In this document: positions 15,854-23,496 of the stretch, one piece after another
Layout: the number at the start of each line of letters is the position of its first letter
Numbering within the stretch: position 1 is the first letter of the stretch
DNA from: Nonomuraea jabiensis
GTDB lineage: Bacteria > Actinomycetota > Actinomycetes > Streptosporangiales > Streptosporangiaceae
Direction: 5' to 3'
Assembly (NCBI RefSeq): GCF_014204795.1
Contig: NZ_JACHMB010000001.1
Location: 6,894,501 to 6,958,500 of the forward strand
DNA length: 64,000 nt
Notes under the pieces: generated by a model
Seen by the model: only the letters and a program-made list of their open reading frames with translations
Databases searched by the model: none
Told to the model about the DNA's origin: nothing
Made by a program: the position numbers and the translations under genes

Positions 15854-17014
15854 TTGAGCCCGAGGGTCCTGCTCTTCACCGGGAAGGGCGGCGTCGGCAA
15901 GACCACGGCCGCCGCCGCGACTGCCACGCTCGCCGCCAGGCGCGGGCTCAAGACGCTGATCGTCTCGACCGACACCGCCCACTCGCTGGCCGACGCGCTC
16001 GACGTCGAGCCCGGCGAGATCGCGCCCGGCCTGCATCTCCACCAGGTGGACACGCAGAAGTCGCTGGAGCGCCACTGGGGCGAGCTGCAGCAGTACGCCA
16101 GGGGCGTGCTGAGCGAGCTGGGCCTCGACGAGATCACCTCCGAGGAGATCACCGTGCTGCCCGGCGCCGAGGAGGTCATCGCCCTGCTCGAGCTGCGCGA
16201 GCACGCCCGCGAGGGCCGCTGGGACGTGATCGTCGTCGACTGCGCGCCCACCGCCGAGACGCTGCGGCTGCTGGCCCTGCCCGAGGCGCTCGACTGGCAC
16301 GTCAGCAAGCTCATGCCGGTCGGGCGCAGGCTCGTCAGGCTCGTCTCGCCGTTCGTGCGCAGCGTCGCCCACGTCAGCGCGCCCGGCGAGGAGGTCATGA
16401 GCGCGGGCGAGCGCCTGCACCGCGGCCTCATGGAGGTGCGCGAGCTGCTCACCGGCGACCACGCCTCCGTGCGGCTCGTGCTCACGCCCGAGTCCGTGGT
16501 GCTCGCCGAGGCCAGGCGCACCCTCACCTCGCTCAACCTGTACGGCTACCGCGTCGACGCCGTCATCGCCAACCGCGTCTTCCCCTCCGGCGGCGCCGAC
16601 GAGTGGCGCGCCCAGTGGGCGGCGGCCCAGTCCAGGCTGCTGGCCGAGGCGGAGCAGTCGTTCGCGCCGCTGCCCATCCACGTCGTCCCCTACCTGCCCG
16701 CCGAGCCCGTCGGCATCGAGGCGCTGGCCGAGGTGGGCGAGGCGATGTACGCCGGCTCCGACCCGTTCGCCGCCCACGCCGTCGAGCCGCCGCTGCGGAT
16801 GGACGCCGACGAGCTGCTCCTGGCCCTGCCCGGCGCCGACCGCGACGACGTCGACCTGGCCCGCAAGGGCGACGAGCTGATCGTCACGGCCGGCCCCTAC
16901 CGCAGGATCCTGGCGCTGCCCGCGGCGCTGGCCCGCAGGAAGATCACCGGGGCCGCGCTCCGCGACGGCGTGCTGCGGGTAGGTTTCAGCCCGGGGAGCG
17001 AATCCGCGTCCTGA
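15854..17014 (+). CDS. ArsA/Get3-family ATPase with C-terminal HSP20-like domain
   Basis: 386 residues from TTG 15854 (MSPRVLLFTGKGGVGKTT). The deviant Walker A motif (GKGGVGKTT, 9-17), switch I (DTAHSLADAL) and switch II (DCAPTAETLRLL, about residue 131) identify an ArsA/GET3 ATPase. Residues about 310-380 form a small beta-rich domain typical of the ArsA_HSP20 extension (DELIVTAGPYRRILALP). There are no arsenite-binding cysteine clusters and no ars genes, so arsenic transport is unlikely. A client-targeting role like Get3 is possible. It is coupled to the SRPBCC gene upstream. Confidence 0.9.
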   Translation: MSPRVLLFTGKGGVGKTTAAAATATLAARRGLKTLIVSTDTAHSLADALDVEPGEIAPGLHLHQVDTQKSLERHWGELQQYARGVLSELGLDEITSEEITVLPGAEEVIALLELREHAREGRWDVIVVDCAPTAETLRLLALPEALDWHVSKLMPVGRRLVRLVSPFVRSVAHVSAPGEEVMSAGERLHRGLMEVRELLTGDHASVRLVLTPESVVLAEARRTLTSLNLYGYRVDAVIANRVFPSGGADEWRAQWAAAQSRLLAEAEQSFAPLPIHVVPYLPAEPVGIEALAEVGEAMYAGSDPFAAHAVEPPLRMDADELLLALPGADRDDVDLARKGDELIVTAGPYRRILALPAALARRKITGAALRDGVLRVGFSPGSESAS

Positions 17015-17056
17015 TGAGTTGAGGAGGATGAGCGACCCATACGCATGGAGGGCGAG

Positions 17057-17482
17057 ATGACCGAGAGCAACACCGGCAACGACAGAGACCCGATCGGGAC
17101 CGTCGCCGACGAGGCACGCAAGCTGTTCGACTCGATCCAGGGGCGGGCCACCCGCCAGGTCGGCAGGAGCGTGTTCAACTCGTTCACCGGCGCGGGCGCC
17201 CGCAGGGAGCGCGACGTGTGGGAAGAGGCGGTGTCCGAGCCCCACGACGAGTACATCTGCCGGGCCTGCCCGTGGTGCCGGGCCATCGCGGCGCAGCGCG
17301 AGTCGGGCGCCGACGTGACCGGGCACCTGATGGCCGCGGGCGGGGAGCTGTTCGCCGCGTTCCGCGGCGCGCTGGACGCGCTGAGCAAGCCCGCCCCCCG
17401 CGGGCCGCGCGAGGACACGCCGGACCGCCGCGCCACCCGGCCGGAGCAGGGCGGCGACGTCGAACACATAGATCTGGGATAG
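17057..17482 (+). CDS. DUF5304-like small protein with a CRACPWC motif
   Basis: 141 residues from ATG 17057, which follows GGAGGGCGAG; an in-frame ATG at 17045 is the alternative. The sequence MTESNTGNDRDPIGTVADEA leads into a basic helix and a short Cys motif YICRACPWCRAIAAQ (about 69-83) that could bind metal or form a disulfide. A conserved helix GHLMAAGGELFAAFRGALD follows, and the tail is Pro/Arg-rich. Similar proteins sit between ArsA and glucokinase genes in other actinomycetes as I recall them. No function is known. Confidence 0.75.
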   Translation: MTESNTGNDRDPIGTVADEARKLFDSIQGRATRQVGRSVFNSFTGAGARRERDVWEEAVSEPHDEYICRACPWCRAIAAQRESGADVTGHLMAAGGELFAAFRGALDALSKPAPRGPREDTPDRRATRPEQGGDVEHIDLG

Positions 17483-17497
17483 GGAGAAAAGGGGCCA

Positions 17498-18430
17498 ATG
17501 CTCACGATCGGTGTCGATATCGGCGGGACCAAGGTGGCCGCCGGTGTGGTCGACGACAAAGGCGTGATCGTCGAACACACACTCAGGCCCACCGCCGCCG
17601 ACCGCCCCGACCTGGTGGCCGAGACGGTGGCCGATGTCGTTCGCGAGCTGAGCGCGGGCAGGCAGATCGAGGCCGTCGGGGTCGGCGCGGCGGGGTTCGT
17701 CGACGAGACCCGCTCGATGGTGCGCTTCGCCCCCAACCTCGCCTGGCGCGAGGAGCCGCTGCAGAAGAAGATCAGCGGCCTCGTCGGCCTGCCGGTCGTG
17801 ATCGAGAACGACGCCAACGCCATGGCGTGGGGCGAGAGCAGGTTCGGCGCCGGGCGGGGCCAGTCCTTCGTGGTCTGCATCACGCTCGGCACCGGCATCG
17901 GCGGCGGCCTGGTCGTCGACGGCGCCCTCTACCGCGGCCGGTGGGGCATGGGCGCCGAGTTCGGCCACATGCAGGTGCTCCCCGGCGGGCGCCAGTGCGG
18001 CTGCGGCAACGTCGGCTGCTGGGAGCAGTACGCCAGCGGCCAGGCCCTCGTCAAGGACGCCAGGGAGATCGCCGAGGCCCACCCGGAGCAGGCGAAGATC
18101 CTGCTCGGCCTGGCCGGCGGCAAGATCGAGGGCGAGGAGATCACCGAGGCGGCCCGGCTGGGCGACGAGGCCTCGCTGGCCGCGTTCGCCGGCCTGGCCG
18201 ACTGGCTGGGCCAGGGCATGGCCGATCTGGCCTCCGTCCTCGACCCCGGCTGCTTCATCGTGGGCGGCGGCGTCTCGCGGGCCGCCGACCTGTTCATCGA
18301 CCGGGCCCGCCAGGCCTTCGCGGAGAAGCTCACCGGCCGCGGGCACCGGCCGCTCGCCGAGATCCGGCTGGCCGAGCTGGGCGCCTCCGCGGGGGTGGTG
18401 GGCGCGGCCGACCTGGCCAGGCAGCGCTGA
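17498..18430 (+). CDS. ROK-family glucokinase
   Basis: 310 residues from ATG 17498 with GGGAGAAAAGG upstream. The phosphate-binding motif VDIGGTKVAAGVV (6-18), the catalytic ENDANA (about 106-111), TLGTGIGGG (about 130), and the ROK zinc motif CGCGNVGCWEQYASG (Cys167, 169, 174) are all intact. It phosphorylates cytosolic glucose with ATP or polyphosphate. In streptomycetes the orthologue (GlkA) also mediates carbon catabolite repression; that this copy does so is inferred. Its TGA overlaps a CTG that appears to start the next gene. Confidence 0.93.
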   Translation: MLTIGVDIGGTKVAAGVVDDKGVIVEHTLRPTAADRPDLVAETVADVVRELSAGRQIEAVGVGAAGFVDETRSMVRFAPNLAWREEPLQKKISGLVGLPVVIENDANAMAWGESRFGAGRGQSFVVCITLGTGIGGGLVVDGALYRGRWGMGAEFGHMQVLPGGRQCGCGNVGCWEQYASGQALVKDAREIAEAHPEQAKILLGLAGGKIEGEEITEAARLGDEASLAAFAGLADWLGQGMADLASVLDPGCFIVGGGVSRAADLFIDRARQAFAEKLTGRGHRPLAEIRLAELGASAGVVGAADLARQR

Positions 18431-19122
18431 CGATCAGGGTCGGCACGTACAACGTACGCGGGCTGCGCGACAGCGTGCCCGCGTTGACCAGGGTCATCGC
18501 CGCCATGCGCGCCGACGTGCTGTGCGTGCAGGAGGCGCCCAGGCTCGTCCGCTGGCGGGCCAGGCGCGCCGCCCTGGCCGCCGCGGCGGGCCTGCGCGTG
18601 GCCACACCGGGCCGGATCGGCGGCGTGGCCGTGCTCGCCGGGCCGCGCGCCGCCGTGCTGCACGCCGAGAGCCACGCCCTGCGGGGCTTCCTCGGGCTGG
18701 AACGGCGCGCGCTCGCGCTCGCCGTGGTGGAGATCGGCGGGGCCCGCCTGGCCGTCGGCTCGCTCCATCTCGACCTCAACGGCCCGGCCAGGGTGCACCA
18801 CGCCGCCGAGGCCGTGGCGCTGATGGAGCGCGCGGCCGCCCGGTTCGGTGCGACGATCGTGCTCGGCGGCGACATCAACGAGCAGGCGCACCAGCCCGCC
18901 TGGCGCTACCTTGCCGGACGGCTGGCCGACTGCCACGCCGTGGCGCCCAAGGGCGACGGCCTGACGTTCACCGCGGCCCGGCCTTCCATGCGCATCGACG
19001 CCGTGTTCGCGGCGCGCGAGGCGCGTGTCGTGTCGTGCGGGGGAGTGGACGCCCCGATCGCCGATCTGGCCGGGGCCAGCGACCATCTGCCCGTTGTCGC
19101 AGAGTTGCGAGTTGGGCACTAA
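18427..19122 (+). CDS. Endonuclease/exonuclease/phosphatase (EEP) family protein, apparent CTG start
   Basis: 231 residues if CTG 18427 is the start; it overlaps the glucokinase stop in CTGA, a geometry like ATGA. No ATG, GTG or TTG lies in frame before the essential YNVRG (about 8-12). The next GTG (18476) would delete it. EEP motifs follow: VLCVQEAPR (metal-binding Glu), SLHLDLNGPAR, LGGDINEQAHQPAW and the catalytic SDHLPVVAEL. It is a metal-dependent phosphodiesterase/phosphatase on nucleic acid or lipid head groups; the target is unknown. Confidence 0.82.
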   Translation: MTIRVGTYNVRGLRDSVPALTRVIAAMRADVLCVQEAPRLVRWRARRAALAAAAGLRVATPGRIGGVAVLAGPRAAVLHAESHALRGFLGLERRALALAVVEIGGARLAVGSLHLDLNGPARVHHAAEAVALMERAAARFGATIVLGGDINEQAHQPAWRYLAGRLADCHAVAPKGDGLTFTAARPSMRIDAVFAAREARVVSCGGVDAPIADLAGASDHLPVVAELRVGH

Positions 19123-19147
19123 CGGGCAAGACCGGCCCCCCAGCCCG

Positions 19148-19153
19148 TAGCAT
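19148..19153 (+). promoter_or_regulatory. -10 element of a leaderless transcript (TAGCAT)
   Basis: TAGCAT ends six bases before the ATG at 19160, and no ribosome site precedes it. Confidence 0.6.
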
Positions 19154-19159
19154 TTGCTC

Positions 19160-20308
19160 ATGACCCGTCGCTATCAGCGGCGTGCGCTCTCCTTGATCTT
19201 GGCGACGTCCGTGGCCTTGACGCAGGTCACGCCCGCCGCGCATGCCGAACCCCGCCGCCCCGCCACCATGGAGGCGTGGCAGCAGTCGACAAGCGCGCGC
19301 CTGCAGGCCGACGGTTCACTGTCCGACGTGCTGGCCGTCTCCTCCAACGACGTGTGGGCGGTCGGGCAGCAGGAGATCTGGGACGTCTGGAAGAACCGCG
19401 GCACCATCCGCCACTGGAACGGCAGCGGCTGGTCCGAGGTCGCCATCCGCGACGCCAGCGCCGCGGGAAACCTGCGCGGCCTGGCCGTGGCCGGGCCGTC
19501 CGACGTGTGGGCGGTCGGCGACGGGCACGACGGGCTGCCGTACCTGGCCCACGGCGACGCCGGCGGGTTCGACCGGATCAGGCCGCAGAGCATCCCCAGC
19601 GACGACGACCGCCCCCCCACCCCGATCCTGCGGGCGGGAGACTGGCTGGGCGGCGTGGACGCCAGGCCGGGGCGGGTCGTGGCGGTCGGCAGCCGCGACC
19701 GGCAGGGCCTCATCCTCACCGGCCAGGGCAACTCCTGGACCGTGCAGCAGACCAAGGAGAAGGGCGCGCTCTACGCGGTGGCCGGCGGGTTCGCCGTCGG
19801 CGACACCGGCTCCGAGCCGCTGATCGTGCACTACTCGGGCGGCTCGTGGAAGTCCATGCCGGTGCCCTCGATCCCCGGCGGCTACCTGCGTGACCTGCAG
19901 GTCGACAGCGCCAAGCGGGCGGTGGCCGTCGGCGGCGTCTACCGCGGGCCCGGCGAGGTCTTGCCGCTCGTGCTCACCTGGAACGGCAAGCGCTGGAGCG
20001 AGCAGCCGGTGCCCGTCTCCGACGCCCGCCTCTACGGCGTGACCGGCGACGGCAAGGGCCGCTTCTGGATCACCGGCTACGACCCGGCGCGGGCCGCCGA
20101 GCCGTTCATGCTGCGCTGCGAGAAGGGCGAGTGCGCGACCATCCGCGGCGGGGCCATGCGGGGCCGCAGCAGCGTGCGCCTCCAGGCGGTGGCCTACCTG
20201 CCCGGCAAGGGCACGGTGTGGGCGGTCGGGCACGCGGTCGACACCCGCGACCGCTACACCGACGTGGTCGAGTCGTTCGCGCCCAAGACCACCACCGCCA
20301 AGTCCTAG
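19160..20308 (+). CDS. Secreted beta-propeller-like repeat protein
   Basis: 382 residues from ATG 19160. A signal peptide (MTRRYQRRALSLILATSVAL, cleavage near AHA-EP) is followed by repeats with the signature (S/N)DVWAVG, seen at about residues 60-67 and 113-120, with later forms such as GTVWAVG near 352. Each repeat pairs this with a HWNGSGW- or YSGGSWK-type strand, as in secreted propeller proteins of actinomycetes. It is predicted to be extracellular; no catalytic motif is evident. It is the last plus-strand gene before the convergent membrane protein, with only 10 bases between the stops. Confidence 0.75.
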   Translation: MTRRYQRRALSLILATSVALTQVTPAAHAEPRRPATMEAWQQSTSARLQADGSLSDVLAVSSNDVWAVGQQEIWDVWKNRGTIRHWNGSGWSEVAIRDASAAGNLRGLAVAGPSDVWAVGDGHDGLPYLAHGDAGGFDRIRPQSIPSDDDRPPTPILRAGDWLGGVDARPGRVVAVGSRDRQGLILTGQGNSWTVQQTKEKGALYAVAGGFAVGDTGSEPLIVHYSGGSWKSMPVPSIPGGYLRDLQVDSAKRAVAVGGVYRGPGEVLPLVLTWNGKRWSEQPVPVSDARLYGVTGDGKGRFWITGYDPARAAEPFMLRCEKGECATIRGGAMRGRSSVRLQAVAYLPGKGTVWAVGHAVDTRDRYTDVVESFAPKTTTAKS

Positions 20309-20318
20309 CGGCGCCCCC

Positions 20319-20798
20319 CTACAGCACGGCGCCGTCGTCCCAGCCGGAGTCGTTGGGCGGCCCGTCGCCCATGCGCACCACCAGCGCCACGAACCCGCCG
20401 ATGAACGCCGCCACGGCCGTGAACAGCGCCCAGCCCTCCATGTGCCAGCTCGCCATCGCGGCCACCAGGAGATAGGCGGGGCCGCCGAACAGCGCCACCC
20501 ACGCCAGCTTGGTGGGCAGGTCGAGCTTGGGCAGCGGGGGCGGCGCAGGCGGCTCGAAGTGCCCCTCGTCCTCCTCCTCGTCGTCCGCTGAGTCCTTGTA
20601 GGAGTCCTTGTAGGAGTCGTTGTAGGAGTCCTCGTCGGGCTCGGGCTCCTCCGAGGGTTTCACCACTCGGCGGGTGGGCTCGGCGGGGACGTTCTCGCTG
20701 TCCGGCCATGGCTGGTCGGCCGAGTCGCGCTCGGCGGTGTCGTTGAAGGACGCGACGATCTGCCGCCAGACCTCGTCCTCGTCACTCTGGGGCGTCAC
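20319..20798 (-). CDS. Acidic-tailed two-helix membrane protein
   Basis: 159 residues from a GTG start (20796-20798) with GGAGAGG nine bases upstream. The N-terminal two thirds is strongly acidic and disordered, with the tandem repeat DSYN-DSYK-DSYK-DS and a run DDEEEDEG. A Pro-rich stretch leads to two membrane helices (about 100-120 and 125-147) and a short acidic tail. The hydrophobic core LAWVALFGGPAYLLVAAM resembles a conserved actinobacterial family without a name. The function is unknown, and the topology suggests a cytoplasmic acidic tail. Confidence 0.72.
   Translation of the reverse strand: MTPQSDEDEVWRQIVASFNDTAERDSADQPWPDSENVPAEPTRRVVKPSEEPEPDEDSYNDSYKDSYKDSADDEEEDEGHFEPPAPPPLPKLDLPTKLAWVALFGGPAYLLVAAMASWHMEGWALFTAVAAFIGGFVALVVRMGDGPPNDSGWDDGAVL
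20590..20630 (-). repeat. Three 12-bp tandem repeats encoding DSY(K/N)
   Basis: Units 20590-20601, 20602-20613 and 20614-20625 (GAGTCCTTGTAG, the last with one change), followed by a partial GAGTC. They encode the DSYK/DSYN repeats of the acidic membrane protein. Confidence 0.9.
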
Positions 20799-20844
20799 CT
20801 AGATGGACCTCTCCACAGCGATCGCGACTTCCCCCTGGGTGCGA

Positions 20845-21603
20845 TCAGTCCCTCTGCAAGGGTACCGAGGCATGTGTCCGGATGAAGTCGAGGCTCCCGG
20901 CAAAGATCCTGTCGGCATCGTTGTCAAGCGTCGCAACATGGTAGCTATCGCTTAGCTCCTCGATCGTGGCCTGTGGGACCTTCGCGCGGATGATCGCCAC
21001 ACTCGTCGGCTTGACCACGTGGTCCTCCGTGCTGTGGAAGACCAGCAGTGGTTGCGTCACTTTAGCCAGGTCGGCCTGCACCAGCGACCACAGCGCGGGC
21101 AGCGACGCGGCCGCCTTCACCGGGGTGCGGGTGTAGGCCAGCTCGGACACGCCGGGTTTCTTGACGTCGTTGGCGACGCCCGGCACCGACGGCACGAACC
21201 ACTTGAGCAGCGGAGCGAGCTTGAGCAGCGGCACGTCGTTCGCGATCGACGGGTTGACCGCGATCACGCCGGCGATCGCCGGGCCGTGCACCTCGGCGAG
21301 TCGCAGCGCCAGGCAGCCGCCCAGCGACAGCCCCGCCACGAACACGTCCGGGCAGCGCCCCTGGAGGTCCGCGAACGCCTTCTCCACCTCGGCGTACCAG
21401 TCCTCCCAGCGCGTCCTGTTCATCTCCTGCCACGTGGTGCCGTGTCCCGGCTGGCGGGGCAGCGAGACGCTCACCCCGTGCGCGGCCAGGAACTCCCCCC
21501 AGGGCCGCAGCGACTGTGGCGTGCCGGTGAACCCATGGCAGAGCAGCACACCGATCTGGCCCGCTCGATGGTGGTACGGCTCCGCGCCTGGCATGAGCGG
21601 CAT
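20845..21603 (-). CDS. Alpha/beta hydrolase (carboxylesterase/monoacylglycerol-lipase type)
   Basis: 252 residues from the ATG at 21601-21603 (MPLMPGAEPYHHRAGQIG), placed five bases after GGAGGAG; a longer upstream reading is unsupported. The oxyanion motif LLCHGFTGTPQSL lies at about 20-32, the nucleophile elbow GLSLGG at about 93-98, the acid at STEDHVVKP and the catalytic His at SYHVATLD. This is the Est30/YvaK-like family. It hydrolyses medium-chain esters or acylglycerols in the cytosol. It is divergent from plsC, which suggests but does not prove a lipid-remodelling role. Confidence 0.9.
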   Translation of the reverse strand: MPLMPGAEPYHHRAGQIGVLLCHGFTGTPQSLRPWGEFLAAHGVSVSLPRQPGHGTTWQEMNRTRWEDWYAEVEKAFADLQGRCPDVFVAGLSLGGCLALRLAEVHGPAIAGVIAVNPSIANDVPLLKLAPLLKWFVPSVPGVANDVKKPGVSELAYTRTPVKAAASLPALWSLVQADLAKVTQPLLVFHSTEDHVVKPTSVAIIRAKVPQATIEELSDSYHVATLDNDADRIFAGSLDFIRTHASVPLQRD

Positions 21604-21765
21604 AACAGCTCCTCCATGCAGTTTCATTCCGGGCAGATTCCTCCGGGAACGGCCCGATCGTCGCACGTTCCGGGGTGTTTGTGCGAGAGCTGATGTAGGA
21701 GCATCGTGTTCTAGGTGGGAAGATGACTCTGCTCACACGTAACGCGCTGGAGAAGAGGTGCCGGA

Positions 21766-22470
21766 GTGTTCTACTGGGTGGTCAAGGCCATCTTGGGTCC
21801 GTTCCTCCTCGCCGTCTTCCGGCCGTGGACCGAGGGCGCGGAGAACGTGCCGAAACAGGGGCCCGCGATCCTGGCCGGCAACCACCTGTCGTTCGCCGAC
21901 CACTTCTTCGGCCCGCTGCAGATCCGGCGCAAGGTCATCTCGCTCGGCAAGGCCGACTACTTCACCGGGCGCGGCATCAAGGGCTTCTTCACCCGGCTGT
22001 TCTTCAGCGGCGTCGGCACCGTGCCGATCGACCGCTCCGGCGGCAAGGCGAGCGAGGCGGCGCTCCGCACCGGTCTGCGCATCCTGCGCGAGGGCCACCT
22101 CCTCGGCATCTACCCCGAGGGCACCCGCTCTCCCGACGGCCGCCTCTACAAGGGCAAGACCGGCGTGGCCAGGCTCGCCCTGGAGTCGCGGGCGCCGGTG
22201 ATCCCGTGGGCCGTGATCAACACCTACGAGATGATGCCGCCGGGGCGGCCGCTGCCCAAGCTCGGGATCCGGCCGGGCGTCAAGTTCGGCAAGCCGCTCG
22301 ACTTCTCCCGCTACTACGGGATGGAGGACGACCGGCTGGTGCTGCGCGCCGTGACCGACGAGATCATGTACGCCCTGATGGAGCTGTCCGGGCAGGAATA
22401 CGTCGACAAGTACGCCGCGAGCGCCAAGGTCGAGCTGGAGCGCGCCGCGCGCGCCGCCGCCAAGGGGTGA
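21766..22470 (+). CDS. plsC: 1-acyl-glycerol-3-phosphate acyltransferase (PlsC family)
   Basis: 234 residues from GTG 21766 (MFYWVVKAILGPFLLAVF). Block I NHLSFAD (His about 43, Asp about 48), block II (GKADYFTGRG), block III YPEGTRS (about 123-129) and block IV VIPWAVI match PlsC acyltransferases. The first 20 residues are hydrophobic and may anchor the enzyme. It adds the sn-2 acyl chain in phosphatidic acid synthesis, though actinomycetes have many paralogues with other acceptors. It ends two bases before the convergent MarR stop. Confidence 0.9.
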   Translation: MFYWVVKAILGPFLLAVFRPWTEGAENVPKQGPAILAGNHLSFADHFFGPLQIRRKVISLGKADYFTGRGIKGFFTRLFFSGVGTVPIDRSGGKASEAALRTGLRILREGHLLGIYPEGTRSPDGRLYKGKTGVARLALESRAPVIPWAVINTYEMMPPGRPLPKLGIRPGVKFGKPLDFSRYYGMEDDRLVLRAVTDEIMYALMELSGQEYVDKYAASAKVELERAARAAAKG

Positions 22471-22472
22471 GG

Positions 22473-22934
22473 TCACCCCGAGGCGCGTAAGACCGCCTCG
22501 GTCTTCCGCATGGCCCTGGTCATCGTGCGCAGCTCCTCGCGGCTGATCCGGTCGATCAGGTACGCGCGCACGACCTCCAGGTGACCCGGCGCCACCCGTT
22601 CCAGGCAGCGCACGCCCGCCTCGGTGAGCACCGCCAGCACCCCGCGCTCGTCGCCGGGGCAGGTGGCGCGTTCCACCAGGCCCGCCTTCTCGAGCTGGGT
22701 GATCTGGTACGTCAGCGCGCTCTTCGACACCACGACGCCCTTGGCCAGCTCGGTCATGCGCATCTGACGGCCCGGCGTCTCCGACAGCAAAGTCAGGATT
22801 TCGTACTGCGGATGGGTCAGCCCGGCCGCGGCCTTGAGCTGCTCCTCGATCCGCCGTTCGAGCAGGTGGGCGGTGGACAGGAAGGCGCGCCACGCCGCCA
22901 TCTCCGTCGCGTCAAGCCATCGGGGGTCCGTCAC
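22473..22934 (-). CDS. MarR-family transcriptional regulator
   Basis: 153 residues from GTG 22934 (MTDPRWLDATEMAAWRAF), with a leaderless -10 TAGACT six bases upstream. The winged helix (about 48-110) has LTHPQYEILTLLSETPG, the recognition helix VVSKSALTYQITQLEKAGLV and the wing CPGDERGVLAVLTEAG. N- and C-terminal helices form the dimer interface. Two inverted-repeat operators in the intergenic region cover both its own promoter and that of the divergent doxX gene, so it probably represses both until a phenolic or redox signal binds. The inducer is unknown. Confidence 0.92.
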   Translation of the reverse strand: MTDPRWLDATEMAAWRAFLSTAHLLERRIEEQLKAAAGLTHPQYEILTLLSETPGRQMRMTELAKGVVVSKSALTYQITQLEKAGLVERATCPGDERGVLAVLTEAGVRCLERVAPGHLEVVRAYLIDRISREELRTMTRAMRKTEAVLRASG

Positions 22935-22940
22935 CGGTTC

Positions 22941-22946
22941 AGTCTA
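22941..22946 (-). promoter_or_regulatory. -10 element of the leaderless marR transcript (TAGACT)
   Basis: On the minus strand TAGACT is followed by six bases and the GTG at 22934. The operator at 22952-22965 lies immediately upstream. Confidence 0.55.
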
Positions 22947-22951
22947 CTGTC

Positions 22952-22998
22952 GTTCAGATTTGAACAATCGATGCTAGGGTTGTCGTTCAAATCTGAAC
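22952..22998. promoter_or_regulatory. Paired palindromic MarR operators between marR and doxX
   Basis: GTTCAGATTTGAAC (22952-22965) and GTTCAAATCTGAAC (22985-22998) are exact reverse complements, and each is a palindrome with 5-bp arms. They are spaced 33 bp, about three helical turns. The first abuts the marR -10 (22941-22946). The second covers the likely start site of doxX, whose -10 TAGGGT is at 22975-22980. Confidence 0.85.
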
Positions 22999-23016
22999 CA
23001 CCACAAAGGAGATCGC

Positions 23017-23445
23017 ATGATCGGCCAGGCGCGCCCCGTCGTCCTGCTGCTCGCGAGGATCGCCATCGGCGTGATCTTCCTCGTCCACGGCTACCAGAAG
23101 TTCGCGACCATGGGCATCGCGGGCACGACCAAGTTCTTCGAGTCCGCGGGCATTCCGCTGGCCTCCGTGGCCGCTCCCGCCGTCGCCGTGCTGGAGGTGG
23201 CCGGCGGGCTCGCGCTGATCCTGGGGGCCGCGCTGCCGATCGCGGGCACGCTGCTGGCCCTCGACATGGTGGGCGCCATCGTGTTCGTGCACGGCGCGAG
23301 CGGCTTCAGCGCCGGCGAGGGCGGCTACGAGTTCGTCCTGGCGCTGGCCGCGGCCAGCCTGGCCATCGGCTTCACGGGCGGGGGCGCGCTGGCCCTGGAC
23401 AACGTCCTGGCCCGCCGCCGCAGCCCCGAGTCGGCGCTCGCCTGA
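23017..23445 (+). CDS. DoxX-family membrane protein
   Basis: 142 residues with four membrane helices. The first carries the DoxX signature LLLARIAIGVIFLVHGYQKF; the acidic/aromatic segments and C-terminal AASLAIGFTGGGALALD are typical. ATG 23017 follows AAAGGAG. DoxX proteins are quinone-linked or thiol-stress membrane proteins; several are induced with MarR-type regulators under electrophile or oxidative stress. Divergence from marR and the shared operators make it the prime MarR target. A bidirectional terminator follows. Confidence 0.9.
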   Translation: MIGQARPVVLLLARIAIGVIFLVHGYQKFATMGIAGTTKFFESAGIPLASVAAPAVAVLEVAGGLALILGAALPIAGTLLALDMVGAIVFVHGASGFSAGEGGYEFVLALAAASLAIGFTGGGALALDNVLARRRSPESALA

Positions 23446-23458
23446 CGGCCTCTTCTCC

Positions 23459-23488
23459 GGGACCCCCGCGCGCGTGCGCGGGGGTCCC
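23459..23488. terminator. Bidirectional terminator between doxX and mmuM
   Basis: A perfect 13-bp stem, GGGACCCCCGCGC (23459-23471) with GCGCGGGGGTCCC (23476-23488), has a 4-nt loop and lies between convergent genes. Confidence 0.85.
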
Positions 23489-23496
23489 GCCGCGTT

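Noticed and set aside
15854-17014. Arsenic resistance
   Set aside because: The ATPase is ArsA-like, but it lacks arsenite-binding cysteines and neighbouring ars genes, and has an HSP20-like tail.
15827-18346. 839-codon open frame on the minus strand across ArsA and glucokinase genes
   Set aside because: It is antisense to well-identified genes, rich in Ala/Gly/Arg without motifs, and arises from G+C-rich third positions.
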